Assembly: GCF_030316895.1 (NCBI RefSeq)
Contig: NZ_JASZYV010000003.1
Span: 186,001-250,000 of the forward strand
Source: Variovorax dokdonensis
GTDB lineage: Bacteria; Pseudomonadota; Gammaproteobacteria; Burkholderiales; Burkholderiaceae_C
Length of the DNA stretch: 64,000 nt
Reading direction: 5' to 3'
A model generated the notes under the pieces. The model ran no database searches. It was given only the letters and a program-made list of their open reading frames with translations, and was not told the DNA's origin. Shown one piece after another: positions 34,354 to 44,424 of this stretch (the stretch's first letter is position 1; every line of letters begins with the position of its first letter). A program made the translations under genes and the position numbers.

Positions 34354-34592
34354 CTTGCTCTCTCAGTTCAGTTCCGACTTCGTCTGTCGTGGTTCAGGGC
34401 CGCCAGTGCCCCATGCACTTGCTGACCTGAATCGAAGTCTAGGAACGCCCCTGAGCGAGCGCCTTTAAGAAATGCTTAGCGAATTACGAACAAGTTCTTA
34501 AACGCGTTCGCGCGCCGCGAACCCCTCCCCCACGCTGGGGAGCGGCTTCATCAACGATGAGGAGCCCGCGTCGCGTCGCGGGCAAGTCGACG
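34354..34592. other. Intergenic with GC-rich hairpins
   Basis: 239 bp between the YgiQ-type gene and the hemerythrin gene, both minus strand. It contains two short inverted repeats (GTTCGCG-CGC-CGCGAAC at 34506-34522, and CTCCCC/GGGGAG around 34525-34545). They may end the ygiQ transcript without a strong U-run. The hemerythrin promoter should lie in the A/T-richer part 34370-34500. Confidence 0.4.
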
Positions 34593-37037
34593 CTACTTGC
34601 GGACTTTGCGCGAGGCAGTGGCGCCCGCGTTGACGGCTTTGCCCGCGGCCGGCTTGCCAGCACGCGGTTTGCCAGAACGCTGTTGCGGCGCCGAGCCGTT
34701 GTCGCGCGGTGGCAAGCCGGTGTGCTGGGTCAGCAGCCTGCCCTTGCGCGGTTGGCTGTTGCCCGCGCCGCTTTGTTCGCCCGCGGCGCCGGCGGACACG
34801 CTCGAATTCTTGCGGCGTGCGCTCTGGTAGCTGCCATCGGTCAGCGGCTGCCACGACGGGATGAGGTGCTGCTTGCCGTTGCCGATCAGGTCGGCGCGGC
34901 CCATCGCCTTGAGCGCCTCGCGCAGCACCGGCCAGTTGTTGGCATCGTGATAGCGCAGGAAGGCCTTGTGCAGGCGCCGGCGACGCTCGCCGCGCACGAT
35001 GTCCACGGCCTCGCTGTCGCGCGTGATCTTGCGCAGCGGATTCTTGTTGGAGTGGTACATCGCCGTCGCCGTGGCCATGGGCGACGGATAGAAGGTCTGC
35101 ACCTGATCGGCCCGAAAGCCGTTCTTCTTGAGCCACAGCGCGAGGTTCATCATGTCCTCGTCGCTGGTGCCCGGATGGGCGGCGATGAAGTACGGGATGA
35201 GGTACTGCTTCTTGCCCGCCTCTTCGCTGTACTTCTCGAACATGCGCTTGAACTTGTCGTAGCTGCCGATGCCCGGCTTCATCATCTTCGACAGGGGGCC
35301 GGTCTCGGTGTGCTCGGGCGCGATCTTCAGGTAGCCGCCCACGTGGTGCTGCACCAGCTCCTTCACGTACTCGGGCGATTGAACCGCCAGGTCGTAGCGC
35401 AGGCCCGAGCCGATCAGGATCTTCTTGACGCCCGGCAGCGCGCGTGCGCGCCGGTAGATGCGGATCAGCGCATCGTGGTTGGTGTTGAGGTTCTGGCAGA
35501 TGCCCGGATACACGCAGCTGGGCTTGCGGCAGGCGGCCTCGATGGCGGGCGACTTGCAGCCGATGCGGTACATGTTCGCCGTGGGGCCGCCCAGGTCTGA
35601 GATGGTGCCGGTGAAGCCCTTGACCTTGTCGCGGATCTCCTCGACCTCGCGGATGATGGATTCTTCCGATCGGCTCTGGATGATGCGCCCTTCGTGCTCG
35701 GTGATGGAGCAGAAGGTGCAGCCGCCGAAGCAGCCCCGCATGATGTTCACCGAGAAGCGGATCATCTCCCACGCCGGGATCTTGGTTTCGCCGTCGTGGC
35801 TGCCTTGCTTGTCCGCATAGCGCGGATGAGGGCTGCGCGCGTAAGGCAGATCGAACACCTGGTCCATCTCGACCGTGGTCAACGGGATGGGCGGCGGGGT
35901 GATCCAGACGTCGCGGGCGGTCACGCCCTCGCCGTGCGCCTGCACGAGCGCTCGCGCATTGCCCGGGTTGGTTTCCAGGTGCAGCACGCGGTTGGCGTGC
36001 GCATAGAGCACGGGATCGGCACGCACCTGCTCGTACGACGGCAGGCGGATTACCGAGCGATCGCGCGGCGCCACCTTGACCGTGCCCTTGCCACGCAGCG
36101 CCGGGTTGGGCACGAACTGCAGGGGCTGGACCGTCTTGGCGGCCTGCGCGGGCATGCGCACGGCCACGCTGGTGTCATTGGCCGCATCGGCCACGGCCTG
36201 CGCCTCTTCCTCGCGCGAGCAGGTCGCGCCGGCGGCACGGGCCTGCTCCGAGACCATCAGGTACGGATTGATGTGCGTGTCGACGCGGCCCGGCGCATCG
36301 ACGTCGGTGGAATCGATCTCGAACCAGCCCTCGGGCGTGTCGCGGCGCACGAAAGCCGTGCCGCGCACATCGGTGATGGCGTGCACCGGCTCGCGTGCCG
36401 CCAAGCGGTGCGCCACCTCGACGATGGCGCGCTCGGCATTGCCGTAGAGCAGCAGATCGCACTTCGAATCGACCACGATCGAGCGGCGCACCTTGTCCTG
36501 CCAGTAGTCGTAATGAGCGATGCGGCGCAGGCTGCCTTCGATGCCGCCGAGCACGATCGGCACGTCGTTGAAGGCTTCGCGGCAGCGCTGCGAATAGACG
36601 ATGGCGGCTCGGTCCGGACGCGAACCACCGACGTTGCCCGGCGTGTAGGCGTCGTCGCTGCGGATCTTCCGGTCGGCGGTGTACCGGTTGATCATCGAAT
36701 CCATGTTGCCGGCGGTGACGCCGAAGAACAGGTTGGGCTTGCCCAGCGCCTTGAAGGGTTCGGCGCTTTGCCAATCCGGCTGCGCAATGATGCCCACCCG
36801 AAAGCCCTGCGCCTCCAGCAGGCGCCCGATCACCGCCATGCCGAAGCTGGGATGGTCGACGTAGGCGTCACCGCTGATGATGACCACATCGCAGCTGTCC
36901 CAGCCGAGCGCCTCCATTTCCTGGCGCGTCGTGGGCAGGAACTTCGCGGTGCCGAAGCGCGCCGCCCAGTACTTTCGGTAGCTGGAAAGCGGCTTGGCGT
37001 CGCGCGGAAAGAAGGAGACGTCGAGCGGCGTGTTCAT
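34593..37037 (-). CDS. YgiQ-family radical SAM protein
   Basis: An 814-residue protein, long like other YgiQ proteins. The N-terminal domain ([20 protein letters not shown]) resembles B12-binding folds. The radical SAM cluster motif is CFGGCTFC (Cys436, 440, 443), followed by [14 protein letters not shown]. The last 80 residues are a Lys/Arg/Gly-rich disordered tail. The reaction of the YgiQ family is not established. I chose the start at 37037 from the conserved [19 protein letters not shown] opening. It diverges from a MarR-GNAT gene about 200 bp away. Confidence 0.9.
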   Translation of the reverse strand: MNTPLDVSFFPRDAKPLSSYRKYWAARFGTAKFLPTTRQEMEALGWDSCDVVIISGDAYVDHPSFGMAVIGRLLEAQGFRVGIIAQPDWQSAEPFKALGKPNLFFGVTAGNMDSMINRYTADRKIRSDDAYTPGNVGGSRPDRAAIVYSQRCREAFNDVPIVLGGIEGSLRRIAHYDYWQDKVRRSIVVDSKCDLLLYGNAERAIVEVAHRLAAREPVHAITDVRGTAFVRRDTPEGWFEIDSTDVDAPGRVDTHINPYLMVSEQARAAGATCSREEEAQAVADAANDTSVAVRMPAQAAKTVQPLQFVPNPALRGKGTVKVAPRDRSVIRLPSYEQVRADPVLYAHANRVLHLETNPGNARALVQAHGEGVTARDVWITPPPIPLTTVEMDQVFDLPYARSPHPRYADKQGSHDGETKIPAWEMIRFSVNIMRGCFGGCTFCSITEHEGRIIQSRSEESIIREVEEIRDKVKGFTGTISDLGGPTANMYRIGCKSPAIEAACRKPSCVYPGICQNLNTNHDALIRIYRRARALPGVKKILIGSGLRYDLAVQSPEYVKELVQHHVGGYLKIAPEHTETGPLSKMMKPGIGSYDKFKRMFEKYSEEAGKKQYLIPYFIAAHPGTSDEDMMNLALWLKKNGFRADQVQTFYPSPMATATAMYHSNKNPLRKITRDSEAVDIVRGERRRRLHKAFLRYHDANNWPVLREALKAMGRADLIGNGKQHLIPSWQPLTDGSYQSARRKNSSVSAGAAGEQSGAGNSQPRKGRLLTQHTGLPPRDNGSAPQQRSGKPRAGKPAAGKAVNAGATASRKVRK

Positions 37038-37201
37038 GGGTATGGGGCGGAGCGGCGCAAGGCGCACTCGGGAGCGGAAGCGGGGCGCGCCGGGCAGCAA
37101 GTTGTGAATGATCGCGCGCCGGCGGGAGGGCAACCGGTGATTTTAAAGTTTTCCACAGGGTCTGTCGCGTGCATCCCAGGGCCACCCCGCAGAATCCGAG
37201 G

Positions 37202-37232
37202 CTTAAATGATTGCCTCAGGCAATCATTTAAG
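37202..37232. promoter_or_regulatory. 31-bp perfect palindrome, MarR operator
   Basis: A perfect inverted repeat with 15-bp arms (CTTAAATGATTGCCT and its complement) around a single central C. The core ATTGCC/GGCAAT resembles MarR-family operators. It ends 6 bp before the first possible start of the MarR-GNAT gene, so it almost surely lies in that gene's promoter and mediates autoregulation. It might also act on the divergent ygiQ-like gene. Confidence 0.8.
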
Positions 37233-37238
37233 TTGACA

Positions 37239-38240
37239 ATGGCACGCATGAGTGAAGTCACCGCCAACCATGAACCCGACTCGGCGTCTACCGACGCCGT
37301 CAAGGCCGTTCGCCGCTTCAACCGCTTCTACACGCGCGAAATCGGCATCCTCGACCCGTATCTCGGCGGCCCGCTGTCGCTGACCGATGTCCGTGTTCTC
37401 TACGAACTGGCGCATCGGGACGGCTTGGTCGCCAGCGATCTCGCGCGCGATCTGGGGCTAGATGCGGGGTATCTCAGCCGCGTTCTGCGTCGGTTCGAGC
37501 AACAGGGTTGGATCACGCGAGGAGCCCACGCCAGGGATGCTCGCCAGAACGTGCTTGCACTATCACCCGCCGGCCGCGACGTGTTCGAACCGCTGCAACA
37601 GCGATCGCGCGAACGGACCGCCGCCATGCTGTCGCATCTGGGTACCCCGCAGCGCCAGCGACTGGTCGACGCGATGCAGACGATGCAGTCGCTCTTGACC
37701 ACGTCCGCCCCAGCATCCACCGCCCCGCCCGCACCGTCCGCCAGAACAATCATCTTGCGCGAGCCGACCTCCGGCGACATGGGGTGGGTCGTCCAGGCTC
37801 ACGGTGAGCTCTACGCTCGCGAATACGGCCTGGACATGACGTTCGAGGCATTGGTGGCAGAGATCTGCGCGCAGTTTGTTCGCAAGTTCCAGCCGCAATG
37901 GGAGAAGTGCTGGATCGCAGAGCTTGATGGAGAACGTGTCGGGTCGATCTTCCTGGTCCGCAAATCGGCCACCACCGCTCAATTGCGCCTTCTGTTGATT
38001 GCCCCGAAAGCGCGAGGCCTGGGGCTGGGCGCGCGCTTGACCGACGAGTGCATCGCGTTCGCACGCGCCAAAGGCTATCGGAAGCTCGTGCTATGGACCA
38101 ACAGCATCCTGACTGCCGCGCGCCACATCTATTCAGCGCGCGGCTTTCAATTGGATAAGTCCGAAGCCTATGAGGGATTCGGCCAGCAGTTGGTCGGCGA
38201 GACCTGGTCGCTGCGCCTGCGCCAGACGCGTCAGTTGTAG
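37239..38240 (+). CDS. MarR-GNAT fusion: HTH regulator with acetyltransferase
   Basis: A 333-residue two-domain protein. Residues 20-155 are a MarR winged helix (SDLARDLGLDAGYLSRVLRR). After an Ala/Pro/Ser linker, residues 168-330 are a GNAT N-acetyltransferase with the acetyl-CoA loop LLIAPKARGLGLGARL. Such bifunctional proteins are common in Proteobacteria; their acetylation target is unknown. The start may be 37239 or 37248; neither has a clear ribosome site. A 31-bp palindrome lies just upstream. Confidence 0.87.
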   Translation: MARMSEVTANHEPDSASTDAVKAVRRFNRFYTREIGILDPYLGGPLSLTDVRVLYELAHRDGLVASDLARDLGLDAGYLSRVLRRFEQQGWITRGAHARDARQNVLALSPAGRDVFEPLQQRSRERTAAMLSHLGTPQRQRLVDAMQTMQSLLTTSAPASTAPPAPSARTIILREPTSGDMGWVVQAHGELYAREYGLDMTFEALVAEICAQFVRKFQPQWEKCWIAELDGERVGSIFLVRKSATTAQLRLLLIAPKARGLGLGARLTDECIAFARAKGYRKLVLWTNSILTAARHIYSARGFQLDKSEAYEGFGQQLVGETWSLRLRQTRQL

Positions 38241-39256
38241 GCGATATTGACCAGCGCCCGCGCCTTGACTGAGCCGGGAGTCACGGTGCCGGCAGCCTGT
38301 ACATACTGAGCGCTGATCGGAAAGATCACCGTGCTCCCGAAGTTGTCTAGGTTCTTGAGCGAGAGATCGGTGCCGCCATAGTTGAAGTCCTCGTTGGGCG
38401 ACATCTTGATGGGGCTGCCGGAATAGACCATCTGCACGCCAACGCCTGTCGCCGTTGATCCGGCGTCGAGCGCCAGGACTGTGCTGCCGTTGATCGGACT
38501 CGTGGCGTCGCTGAAATTGATCCTGGCATCTACATTCGGATCGCAACGGAAAGAAAGCGGGACCGACGCGTAGCCCTTTGCGCTGCCAATACCACTGAAT
38601 TCGTAGGCAGCCACTTCAGGCAAGGTGACCTGCATATTCGGATTGTCCATCACGCAGGTCTGCGTGATCGCCTTGATGTTGATCGTGATCTTGATGGAGC
38701 TGGCGTCGGCGGTTCCCTGGTTGGCATATTCGTTGCCGGTGCAGGACACGTGCATGGCCAATACGTAGCTGCTGGCCTTGAGCGTGTTGTCGAGCTTGAT
38801 GAACCTCACCCTCATGGCAACGGGCTGCAGGCCCTTCTGAATTCGAACGCCCGAATTGATCCGGTTGCCTGAATCCAGGGGCATCGGCTGCCCTGACGCG
38901 TCCAGGATCTGATAGGCAAGACCCGAAGGCATATCGGAATGACGGTACACATTCGGAAAGGCCGTCGTGGTGAGGCTCCCCGTCAAGGCAGCCATTGCCC
39001 AGTTGGGCGCGTTGTAGCAGCTGTTTCCTTCTCCATTTGTCCACGAGGCTGCGCAGTTGATGTTGAGCGTCATGGCCGTCGTCGAGCCGTTGATGACGGC
39101 GCCGTTTGCGAGCGAACTCGGTACGTTGCCGGCAGCCGATGCCACTAATGGAAGTTCCGGGGTGGTGCAGTTGTTGAAGCCGGCATGTGCTGCCGGAGCC
39201 ACCATCAGCATGAATAGCGCCCACAGCGATGCAACAGGTTTGGATCTATTGGTCAT
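38231..39256 (-). CDS. Fimbrial adhesin-type protein
   Basis: A 341-residue exported protein with a signal peptide (ASLWALFMLMVAPAAHA). The N-terminal half has paired Cys residues like a lectin or adhesin domain. The C-terminal half (about 200-341) ends in ALVNIAYN, the beta-strand ending used for donor-strand exchange in chaperone-usher pili. It could be a tip adhesin. No usher or chaperone gene is in the window. Its reading frame overlaps the end of the MarR-GNAT gene by about 10 bp, tail to tail. A damaged paralog lies directly upstream. Confidence 0.75.
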   Translation of the reverse strand: MTNRSKPVASLWALFMLMVAPAAHAGFNNCTTPELPLVASAAGNVPSSLANGAVINGSTTAMTLNINCAASWTNGEGNSCYNAPNWAMAALTGSLTTTAFPNVYRHSDMPSGLAYQILDASGQPMPLDSGNRINSGVRIQKGLQPVAMRVRFIKLDNTLKASSYVLAMHVSCTGNEYANQGTADASSIKITINIKAITQTCVMDNPNMQVTLPEVAAYEFSGIGSAKGYASVPLSFRCDPNVDARINFSDATSPINGSTVLALDAGSTATGVGVQMVYSGSPIKMSPNEDFNYGGTDLSLKNLDNFGSTVIFPISAQYVQAAGTVTPGSVKARALVNIAYN

Positions 39257-39416
39257 CTGGCTGGCTCCAACGGTGTTGGTGGTTCCTTGGACGGGTGGCG
39301 TCAGTACTGGGCGGTCAGAACCCGCTATCTCGAAGCATCGAGCGGCGACTCGCCAGGCAGTGGCTCCGAGTCATCACCGATGGCGATGAAGCGAACGACG
39401 GCGCTCTCGCCTGCCC

Positions 39417-40109
39417 CTATGCCCGGCAGATCCGGAACCGAAAGCACGGTATCGCTTGCGGGCGCCACCATGGCGCCGCGATCGCCGGCAAATTGGCATT
39501 GGACATCACGCAAGTCCGAGTCACGAGCTTGGTGGTGATCGTCAGGTTGATCGCACTGTTGGCTGCGACCGCGCCGTTGGCCCACTCATTGTCTTGGCAC
39601 GAAACCAGCAGCTTCAGCAAGTAGGTGCCGGCGGCTACCGAGTCGTCAAGCTTGACGATCCGCACCTGCAGGGGGAGCGTCTGAGCGCCAGTCTGCAGTG
39701 GAACGCCCGTGTCGATGCGCCTGTTGGCGTTCAGTGCAGCCGCCGTTCCCCCTCCCGTGAACACCTGGATGCCAAGACCGGCAGGCATGTTGGGGATGCG
39801 AAACACATTGGGAAAAGCGGTGGTGGTGACATTGCCCGCACTGGGGCTGAGCGACCATTTGGTGTTGTTCAAGCAGGTGGTTCCTTCTTCCGCAGACCAG
39901 TTGCTCGTGCAATTGATGGTGATCGACACAGGCGTGGTCGAGCCATTGGCCGACTCGCCGGCCACCTGCGTACTGGTGATGCTGTTGGTCACCGAGGCAG
40001 AGAACGGCAGTTGCCCAGAGCTGCAGTTGTCGGCGGTCGCATGCGCGACGGGCGCCGCCAGCAAGAGGAAGAGCGCCCACAGGGCCAAGAAGAGAATATT
40101 CCTAGTCAA
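39417..40109 (-). pseudogene. Truncated fimbrial adhesin paralog
   Basis: This is a paralog of the fimbrial gene at 38231-39256. It shares the signal-peptide pattern (ALWALFLLLAAPVAHA) and blocks such as TTTAFPNVFR and TKLVTRTCVMSNANLP. A TTG start at 40109 with AGGAGG upstream fits best. Homology stops right after TCVMSNANLP, where the paralog enters its C-terminal pilin domain. The frame then continues into unrelated residues and stops. The pilin domain needed for assembly is therefore missing, apart from possible out-of-frame remnants at 39325-39440. Confidence 0.6.
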
Positions 40110-40372
40110 TTCGCAGTCCCTCCTATCGAGAACTCCACAATGGCACCCGTCCGGGAACGGGGCCAAGTCGTCATCAATGGCGACAAATCGCACCCACCGA
40201 GCCATAGCCTACACCTCCAGGCCTGGCATGGTGAACACCGATTGACGGCTCGCTCGGCAGATAGACCAGGCGCGCGTCCTCGAGCGCGACGCCCGCATGG
40301 ACGCCTGGATACGGCTTGAACGATGAAGATCATTTCTTCCCGTCGTCCACCCGTTGAGCGCGCGCGTGAGCC
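40110..40372. other. Degenerate coding remnant upstream of fimbrial pair
   Basis: The stretch 40140-40205 (-) encodes VRFVAIDDDLAPFPDG, which resembles VRFIAIGDDSEPLPG encoded out of frame at 39360-39410, just before the second fimbrial gene. The DNA similarity suggests that a segment was duplicated with each fimbrial gene. No intact gene is present here. Confidence 0.35.
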
Positions 40373-41065
40373 TCAATCGTCCAGTTCGCCCAGGAGCGCG
40401 CGATGGATCAGTGCACCGATGACGGCGCCGACAATGGGCGCCACCCAGAACAGCCACAACTGGCTCATGGCTTCGGGTGCCGCGGCGAACAGTGCCGGAC
40501 CGGTGCTGCGCGCCGGATTGACGGACGTGTTGGTCACCGGGATCGACACCAGGTGAATCAGCGTCAGGCAAAGGCCGATGGTCAGTCCGCTGAAGCCCAC
40601 CGCGGCGCGCTTCGCGGAAGCACCCAGAATCACCAGCAGGAAGATGGCCGTCAAGACGATCTCGCAGATCAGTGCTGCCTGCATGCTGTATTTGCCGGGC
40701 GAGAAAGAACCATAGCCGTTGCTTGCAAACCCACCGACTTCGAAGCCGGGCTTGCCGCTGGCGATCAGGAACAGGACGCCAGCAGCCGCGATGGCGCCGA
40801 GCACCTGGGCAACGACGTAGCCCGGGAGTTCCGCCACCCGGAACCGCCCTGCGACCGCCAGACCGACCGACACCGCTGGATTGAAATGTCCGCCCGACAC
40901 CGGACCGAATGCGTAGGCGCCGGTGAGCACCGTGAGGCCAAACGCCAATGACACGCCGACGAAGCCTATCCCCAACTCAGGGTAGGCCGCTGCCAAAACG
41001 GCGCTTCCGCACCCGCCAAACGTCAACCAGAAAGTGCCCAGAAACTCCGCTGCTAACTTCTTCAT
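40373..41065 (-). CDS. aqpZ: Aquaporin Z
   Basis: A 230-residue six-helix channel with both half-helix motifs, [11 protein letters not shown] (NPA at 62-64) and [11 protein letters not shown] (NPA at 183-185), plus the selectivity-filter Arg186. The sequence opens [20 protein letters not shown], as in water-specific AqpZ proteins. It allows rapid water flow across the inner membrane under osmotic change. GAGGGAA lies before the start. It is followed at a distance by the fimbrial genes and preceded by the YihY-type gene on the same strand. Confidence 0.96.
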   Translation of the reverse strand: MKKLAAEFLGTFWLTFGGCGSAVLAAAYPELGIGFVGVSLAFGLTVLTGAYAFGPVSGGHFNPAVSVGLAVAGRFRVAELPGYVVAQVLGAIAAAGVLFLIASGKPGFEVGGFASNGYGSFSPGKYSMQAALICEIVLTAIFLLVILGASAKRAAVGFSGLTIGLCLTLIHLVSIPVTNTSVNPARSTGPALFAAAPEAMSQLWLFWVAPIVGAVIGALIHRALLGELDD

Positions 41066-41196
41066 GTGTATTCCCTCATTTGCTTTTTGATGTTGATTGC
41101 GGCGACTCGTTACAGAGCCGCCCGGGGCATTCTAGAAAGCGAAAACGGAAAACAAGCAAGCAAATGTCACCGGCAAACAATTCAACGCCGAACAGA

Positions 41197-42108
41197 TCAC
41201 GGTGCAGGTCCTCCACCTGCCGCCAATGCTTCCGAGCCGAGGCCGCTGGGTCGTGGCTGGCCTCTGAGTGAGCCTCGTTCGTGCGCATAAACCCAGGTGA
41301 ACTCGGCGCCCAACAGGAAGATCTGGGCCGAGTAGTACACCCACACCAGCACCACCACGAGCGAGCCCGCAGCACCAAAGCCGGACGCCACGCTGCTCTT
41401 GCCGATGTACAGGCCGATCAGGTGCTTGCCGATCGAAAAAAGCAGTGATGTGACTGCCGCGCCCACCCACACGTCGCGCCACTGCACTTTGACGCGCGGC
41501 ATGAGCTTGTAGACCATGGCAAACCCGACCGTGCTGACCAGGAAGCCGAACAGGAAATTCACCGCCTGGCCCAATTCCGCCCAGCCGCCGAACATGGGCT
41601 CCCACCATTTGGAGAGTGCGGCAAAGGCAGCGCTCGCGACCAGCGACACGGCCAGAAGAAAGCCAAGCCCCATGATCAGTCCGAAGGACAGCAGTCGCGT
41701 GTGGACCATCTTCATCAGACCGCCTCCGCGTGCCCGCATGGGCGCTCGCCAGATGCGGTCGAGCGCGTCCTGCAGTTCGCGAAAGACCGTCGTGGCGCCA
41801 AGCACCAGCAGCACCAGCCCCGTGAGCGTGGCGATGATGCCCTCGGCCGGCTTGTTGACCGAAGTGAGCAAGCCCTGGATTGCCATCGCGCCCTGCTCGC
41901 CCATCAGCCCGGACAACTGCTCGAAGATGGCACCACGCGCCGCCGCTTCGCCAAACACGAGTCCCGCAACCGAAATGACGATGAGCAGCAACGGCGCGAT
42001 CGAGAAGACGGTGTAGTAGGCCAACGCCGCGCCCATGCTGGGCGCATAGTCATCCAGCCAGGAAGCAATGGCCTTCTTGCACAGATCGATGAGTTCACTG
42101 GGTTTCAT
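41197..42108 (-). CDS. YihY/BrkB-type inner membrane protein
   Basis: A 303-residue protein with six hydrophobic helices. The N-terminal YAPSMGAALAYYTVFSIAPL and the VFRELQDALDRIWRAP loop are typical of the YihY/virulence factor BrkB family. The family was once called RNase BN in error; its function is uncertain. The C-terminal 30 residues are polar and Gly/Pro-rich. It diverges from the chromate transporter genes and lies 131 bp upstream of aqpZ on the same strand. Confidence 0.9.
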   Translation of the reverse strand: MKPSELIDLCKKAIASWLDDYAPSMGAALAYYTVFSIAPLLLIVISVAGLVFGEAAARGAIFEQLSGLMGEQGAMAIQGLLTSVNKPAEGIIATLTGLVLLVLGATTVFRELQDALDRIWRAPMRARGGGLMKMVHTRLLSFGLIMGLGFLLAVSLVASAAFAALSKWWEPMFGGWAELGQAVNFLFGFLVSTVGFAMVYKLMPRVKVQWRDVWVGAAVTSLLFSIGKHLIGLYIGKSSVASGFGAAGSLVVVLVWVYYSAQIFLLGAEFTWVYAHERGSLRGQPRPSGLGSEALAAGGGPAP

Positions 42109-42231
42109 GAAGCGAGTGTCCCGTCATGACGCGAGCGACGCAACCGCTGCGCCAGCAAACAGCCTGCGCGAATCCCGGGGCCGATGCACCGCCTGCAGTC
42201 ATCGGCGTTGGCCTCTATGATCGCCTTCGCC

Positions 42232-42819
42232 ATGAATGCGCCGCCTCCCGATGCCCCCCTTCCAACTCGGGCGCGGCCCGAGTCGCCGAGCGATCTTTTC
42301 TGGGCCTTCACGGCCATCGCGATGCAGGGCTTTGGCGGGGTGCTTGCCGTCGTGCAGCGCGCGCTGGTGGAGAACAAGCGCTGGCTCACCCAGGAAGAGT
42401 TCGTCGAGGACTGGGCCGTCGCGCAAGTGCTGCCCGGCCCCAATGTCATCAACCTGTCGGTGATCCTGGGCGATCGCTACTTCGGTTGGCGGGGCGCGCT
42501 GGCGGCGCTGGCCGGCATGCTGGCGTTTCCGACAGTGATCGTGCTTGCCCTGGCGCTGGTCTATTCGCACTTCGCCACCGATCCACGGCTGGCCGGCGCG
42601 CTTCGAGGCATGGGCGCGGTTGCCGCCGGCCTGATCGCCGCCACGGGCATCAAGCTGATGCCCACCTTGCGCAGTCATCCCCTCGGCTGGCGCATCGGAC
42701 TGGTGTTCACGGCGCTGGTGTTTGGCGCCATCGCACTGCTCAAGTGGCCGCTGATCGGGGTGCTGGCCCTGTTCGGCAGCGTGGCCTGCGTGTGGACCTA
42801 CCGGCGTATCGCGGCATGA
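42232..42819 (+). CDS. Chromate transporter, first half (CHR domain)
   Basis: A 195-residue membrane protein of the ChrA family, short type. It shows the CHR motif IAMQGFGGVLAVVQRALVE and the second conserved block VAQVLPGPNVINLSVILG. Short-chain CHR proteins come in pairs that form one transporter. I chose the ATG at 42232; earlier starts at 42184 and 42217 are possible. It exports chromate or a related anion by proton antiport. Its stop overlaps the start of its partner (ATGA, 42816-42819). Confidence 0.88.
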   Translation: MNAPPPDAPLPTRARPESPSDLFWAFTAIAMQGFGGVLAVVQRALVENKRWLTQEEFVEDWAVAQVLPGPNVINLSVILGDRYFGWRGALAALAGMLAFPTVIVLALALVYSHFATDPRLAGALRGMGAVAAGLIAATGIKLMPTLRSHPLGWRIGLVFTALVFGAIALLKWPLIGVLALFGSVACVWTYRRIAA

Positions 42820-43415
42820 GCATTCATCTGAGTCACGCGGATTGGCTGGCCCTGTTCGGCCAATACCTCTTTCTTTCGCTGATCTCGATCAGCGGCGCCA
42901 TCACCACCGTGCCCGACATGCATCGGTACCTCGTCGCCGAGCATGGCTGGCTGACGGATGCGCAGTTCAATTCGTCGGTGGCCATCGCCCAGGCCGCGCC
43001 AGGTCCGAATGTGCTGTTCGTCGCTCTCATGGGCTGGAACGTCGGCATCAACGCCGGCGGAGGCGCTGCTGCCGGCGTGCATGCCTGGCCGCTCGGTCTT
43101 GCTGGCCTCGCGGTCACGCTGGTGGGCATCCTGGTGCCCAGCACCACCCTCACCTACCTGGCCACGAGATGGGGTCATCGCAACCGCGAGCGCCGCAGTG
43201 TGCGCGCCTTCAAGCAGGGGATGGTGCCGGTGGTGATCGGCCTGCTGATGGCCACGGGCTGGGTGCTGGCTGCCGCCAACGGCGCAGCCACCGAAGCGCC
43301 GTGGCACCTCTGGCTGCTGACCGCGGTGGCTGCGTTCGTGGTCTGGCGCACCCGCATCCATCTGCTGTGGCTGCTTGGTGCCGGCGCCCTGCTCGGTGCG
43401 CTCGGGCTTGTCTAG
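42816..43415 (+). CDS. Chromate transporter, second half (CHR domain)
   Basis: A 199-residue membrane protein that pairs with the preceding gene. It has the matching CHR blocks LSLISISGAITTVPDMHRYL and IAQAAPGPNVLFVALMGWN. In long ChrA proteins these two halves are fused. Here they are translated as two coupled subunits. Chromate is the textbook substrate, but many short CHR pairs have not been tested and sulfate-like anions are possible. Confidence 0.88.
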   Translation: MSIHLSHADWLALFGQYLFLSLISISGAITTVPDMHRYLVAEHGWLTDAQFNSSVAIAQAAPGPNVLFVALMGWNVGINAGGGAAAGVHAWPLGLAGLAVTLVGILVPSTTLTYLATRWGHRNRERRSVRAFKQGMVPVVIGLLMATGWVLAAANGAATEAPWHLWLLTAVAAFVVWRTRIHLLWLLGAGALLGALGLV

Positions 43416-43436
43416 TCTTGTCTGAAAGGAAAACCC

Positions 43437-44393
43437 ATGGAACTGCGCCCTCTTGGCCGCTCAGGCCTTCAAGTGTCCCCACTGGCTTTCGGTGGCAACG
43501 TGTTCGGATGGACGGTGGATGAGCCCATGTCCTTCCGCCTGCTCGACGCGTGGCTCGACGCCGGCTTCAATTTCATCGACACCGCCGATGTCTATTCGAT
43601 CTGGGCGCCAGGCCATGTGGGCGGCGAGTCCGAGACCATCATCGGCAAGTGGCTGCGCCAGAGCGGCCGGCGCAACGAGGTGGTGATCGCGACCAAGGTC
43701 GGCAAGCCAATGGGTGGCGACAAGAAAGGCCTGAGTCCCGCCTACATCAAGCAGGCCGTCGAAGCCTCGCTCAAGCGCCTGCAATGCGACCACATCGACC
43801 TGTACCAGTCGCACGACGACGATGCCGAAACCCCGCTCGAAGAAACGCTCGGCGCGTTCTCCGACCTGATCCGCGCGGGCAAGGTGCGGGCCATCGGCGC
43901 GTCCAACTACACGGCGCCACGCCTGGCGCAGGCGCTCGACGTGTCCGAGCGTCACGGGCTGGCACGCTACGAGTCGCTGCAGCCGCTCTACAACCTGTAC
44001 GACCGCAAGGTGTTCGAAGAGGCCCTGGAGCCGCTATGCCTCGAGCGCGGGGTGGGCGTCATCAATTTCTACGCGCTGGCCGCGGGCTTCCTCACCGGCA
44101 AGTACCGCACCAGTGCGGATTCGAAAAAGAGCGCACGCGGGGCCAACACCACCGCCAAGTACCTCAACGAACGCGGCCTTCGCATCCTGGATGCGCTGGA
44201 TGCCGCCGCGCAATCCTGCAACGCTACGCCCGGGCAGGTCGCGCTGGCCTGGCAGATCGCCAGGCCGTCGATCACGGCTCCGATTGCCAGTGCCACATCG
44301 CTGGAGCAACTCGATGAACTGGTCGCCGCCACCCGGTTGCGGCTCGATGCCTCGACCGTGGCCGCGTTGGATGCCGCCAGCGCCGAAGACTGA
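43437..44393 (+). CDS. Aldo/keto reductase
   Basis: A 318-residue TIM-barrel reductase. The catalytic tetrad is visible: Asp48 and Tyr53 (FIDTADVYS), Lys87 (IATKVGK) and His126 (YQSHDDD). It uses NADPH to reduce aldehydes or ketones, with the general substrate range of the AKR family (YajO/Tas-like). AAAGGA at 43425-43430 precedes the start, 22 bp after the chromate transporter gene, so it may be read through from there. The DUF3237 gene follows after 31 bp. Confidence 0.92.
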   Translation: MELRPLGRSGLQVSPLAFGGNVFGWTVDEPMSFRLLDAWLDAGFNFIDTADVYSIWAPGHVGGESETIIGKWLRQSGRRNEVVIATKVGKPMGGDKKGLSPAYIKQAVEASLKRLQCDHIDLYQSHDDDAETPLEETLGAFSDLIRAGKVRAIGASNYTAPRLAQALDVSERHGLARYESLQPLYNLYDRKVFEEALEPLCLERGVGVINFYALAAGFLTGKYRTSADSKKSARGANTTAKYLNERGLRILDALDAAAQSCNATPGQVALAWQIARPSITAPIASATSLEQLDELVAATRLRLDASTVAALDAASAED

Positions 44394-44424
44394 ACGCCCC
44401 ATCGCACAAGGACCGCCGAGCACC

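Noticed and set aside
35694..37238. Plus-strand extension of the MarR-GNAT gene
   Set aside because: It is antisense to the YgiQ-type gene and would read through the 31-bp palindrome. The MarR domain begins normally after 37239.
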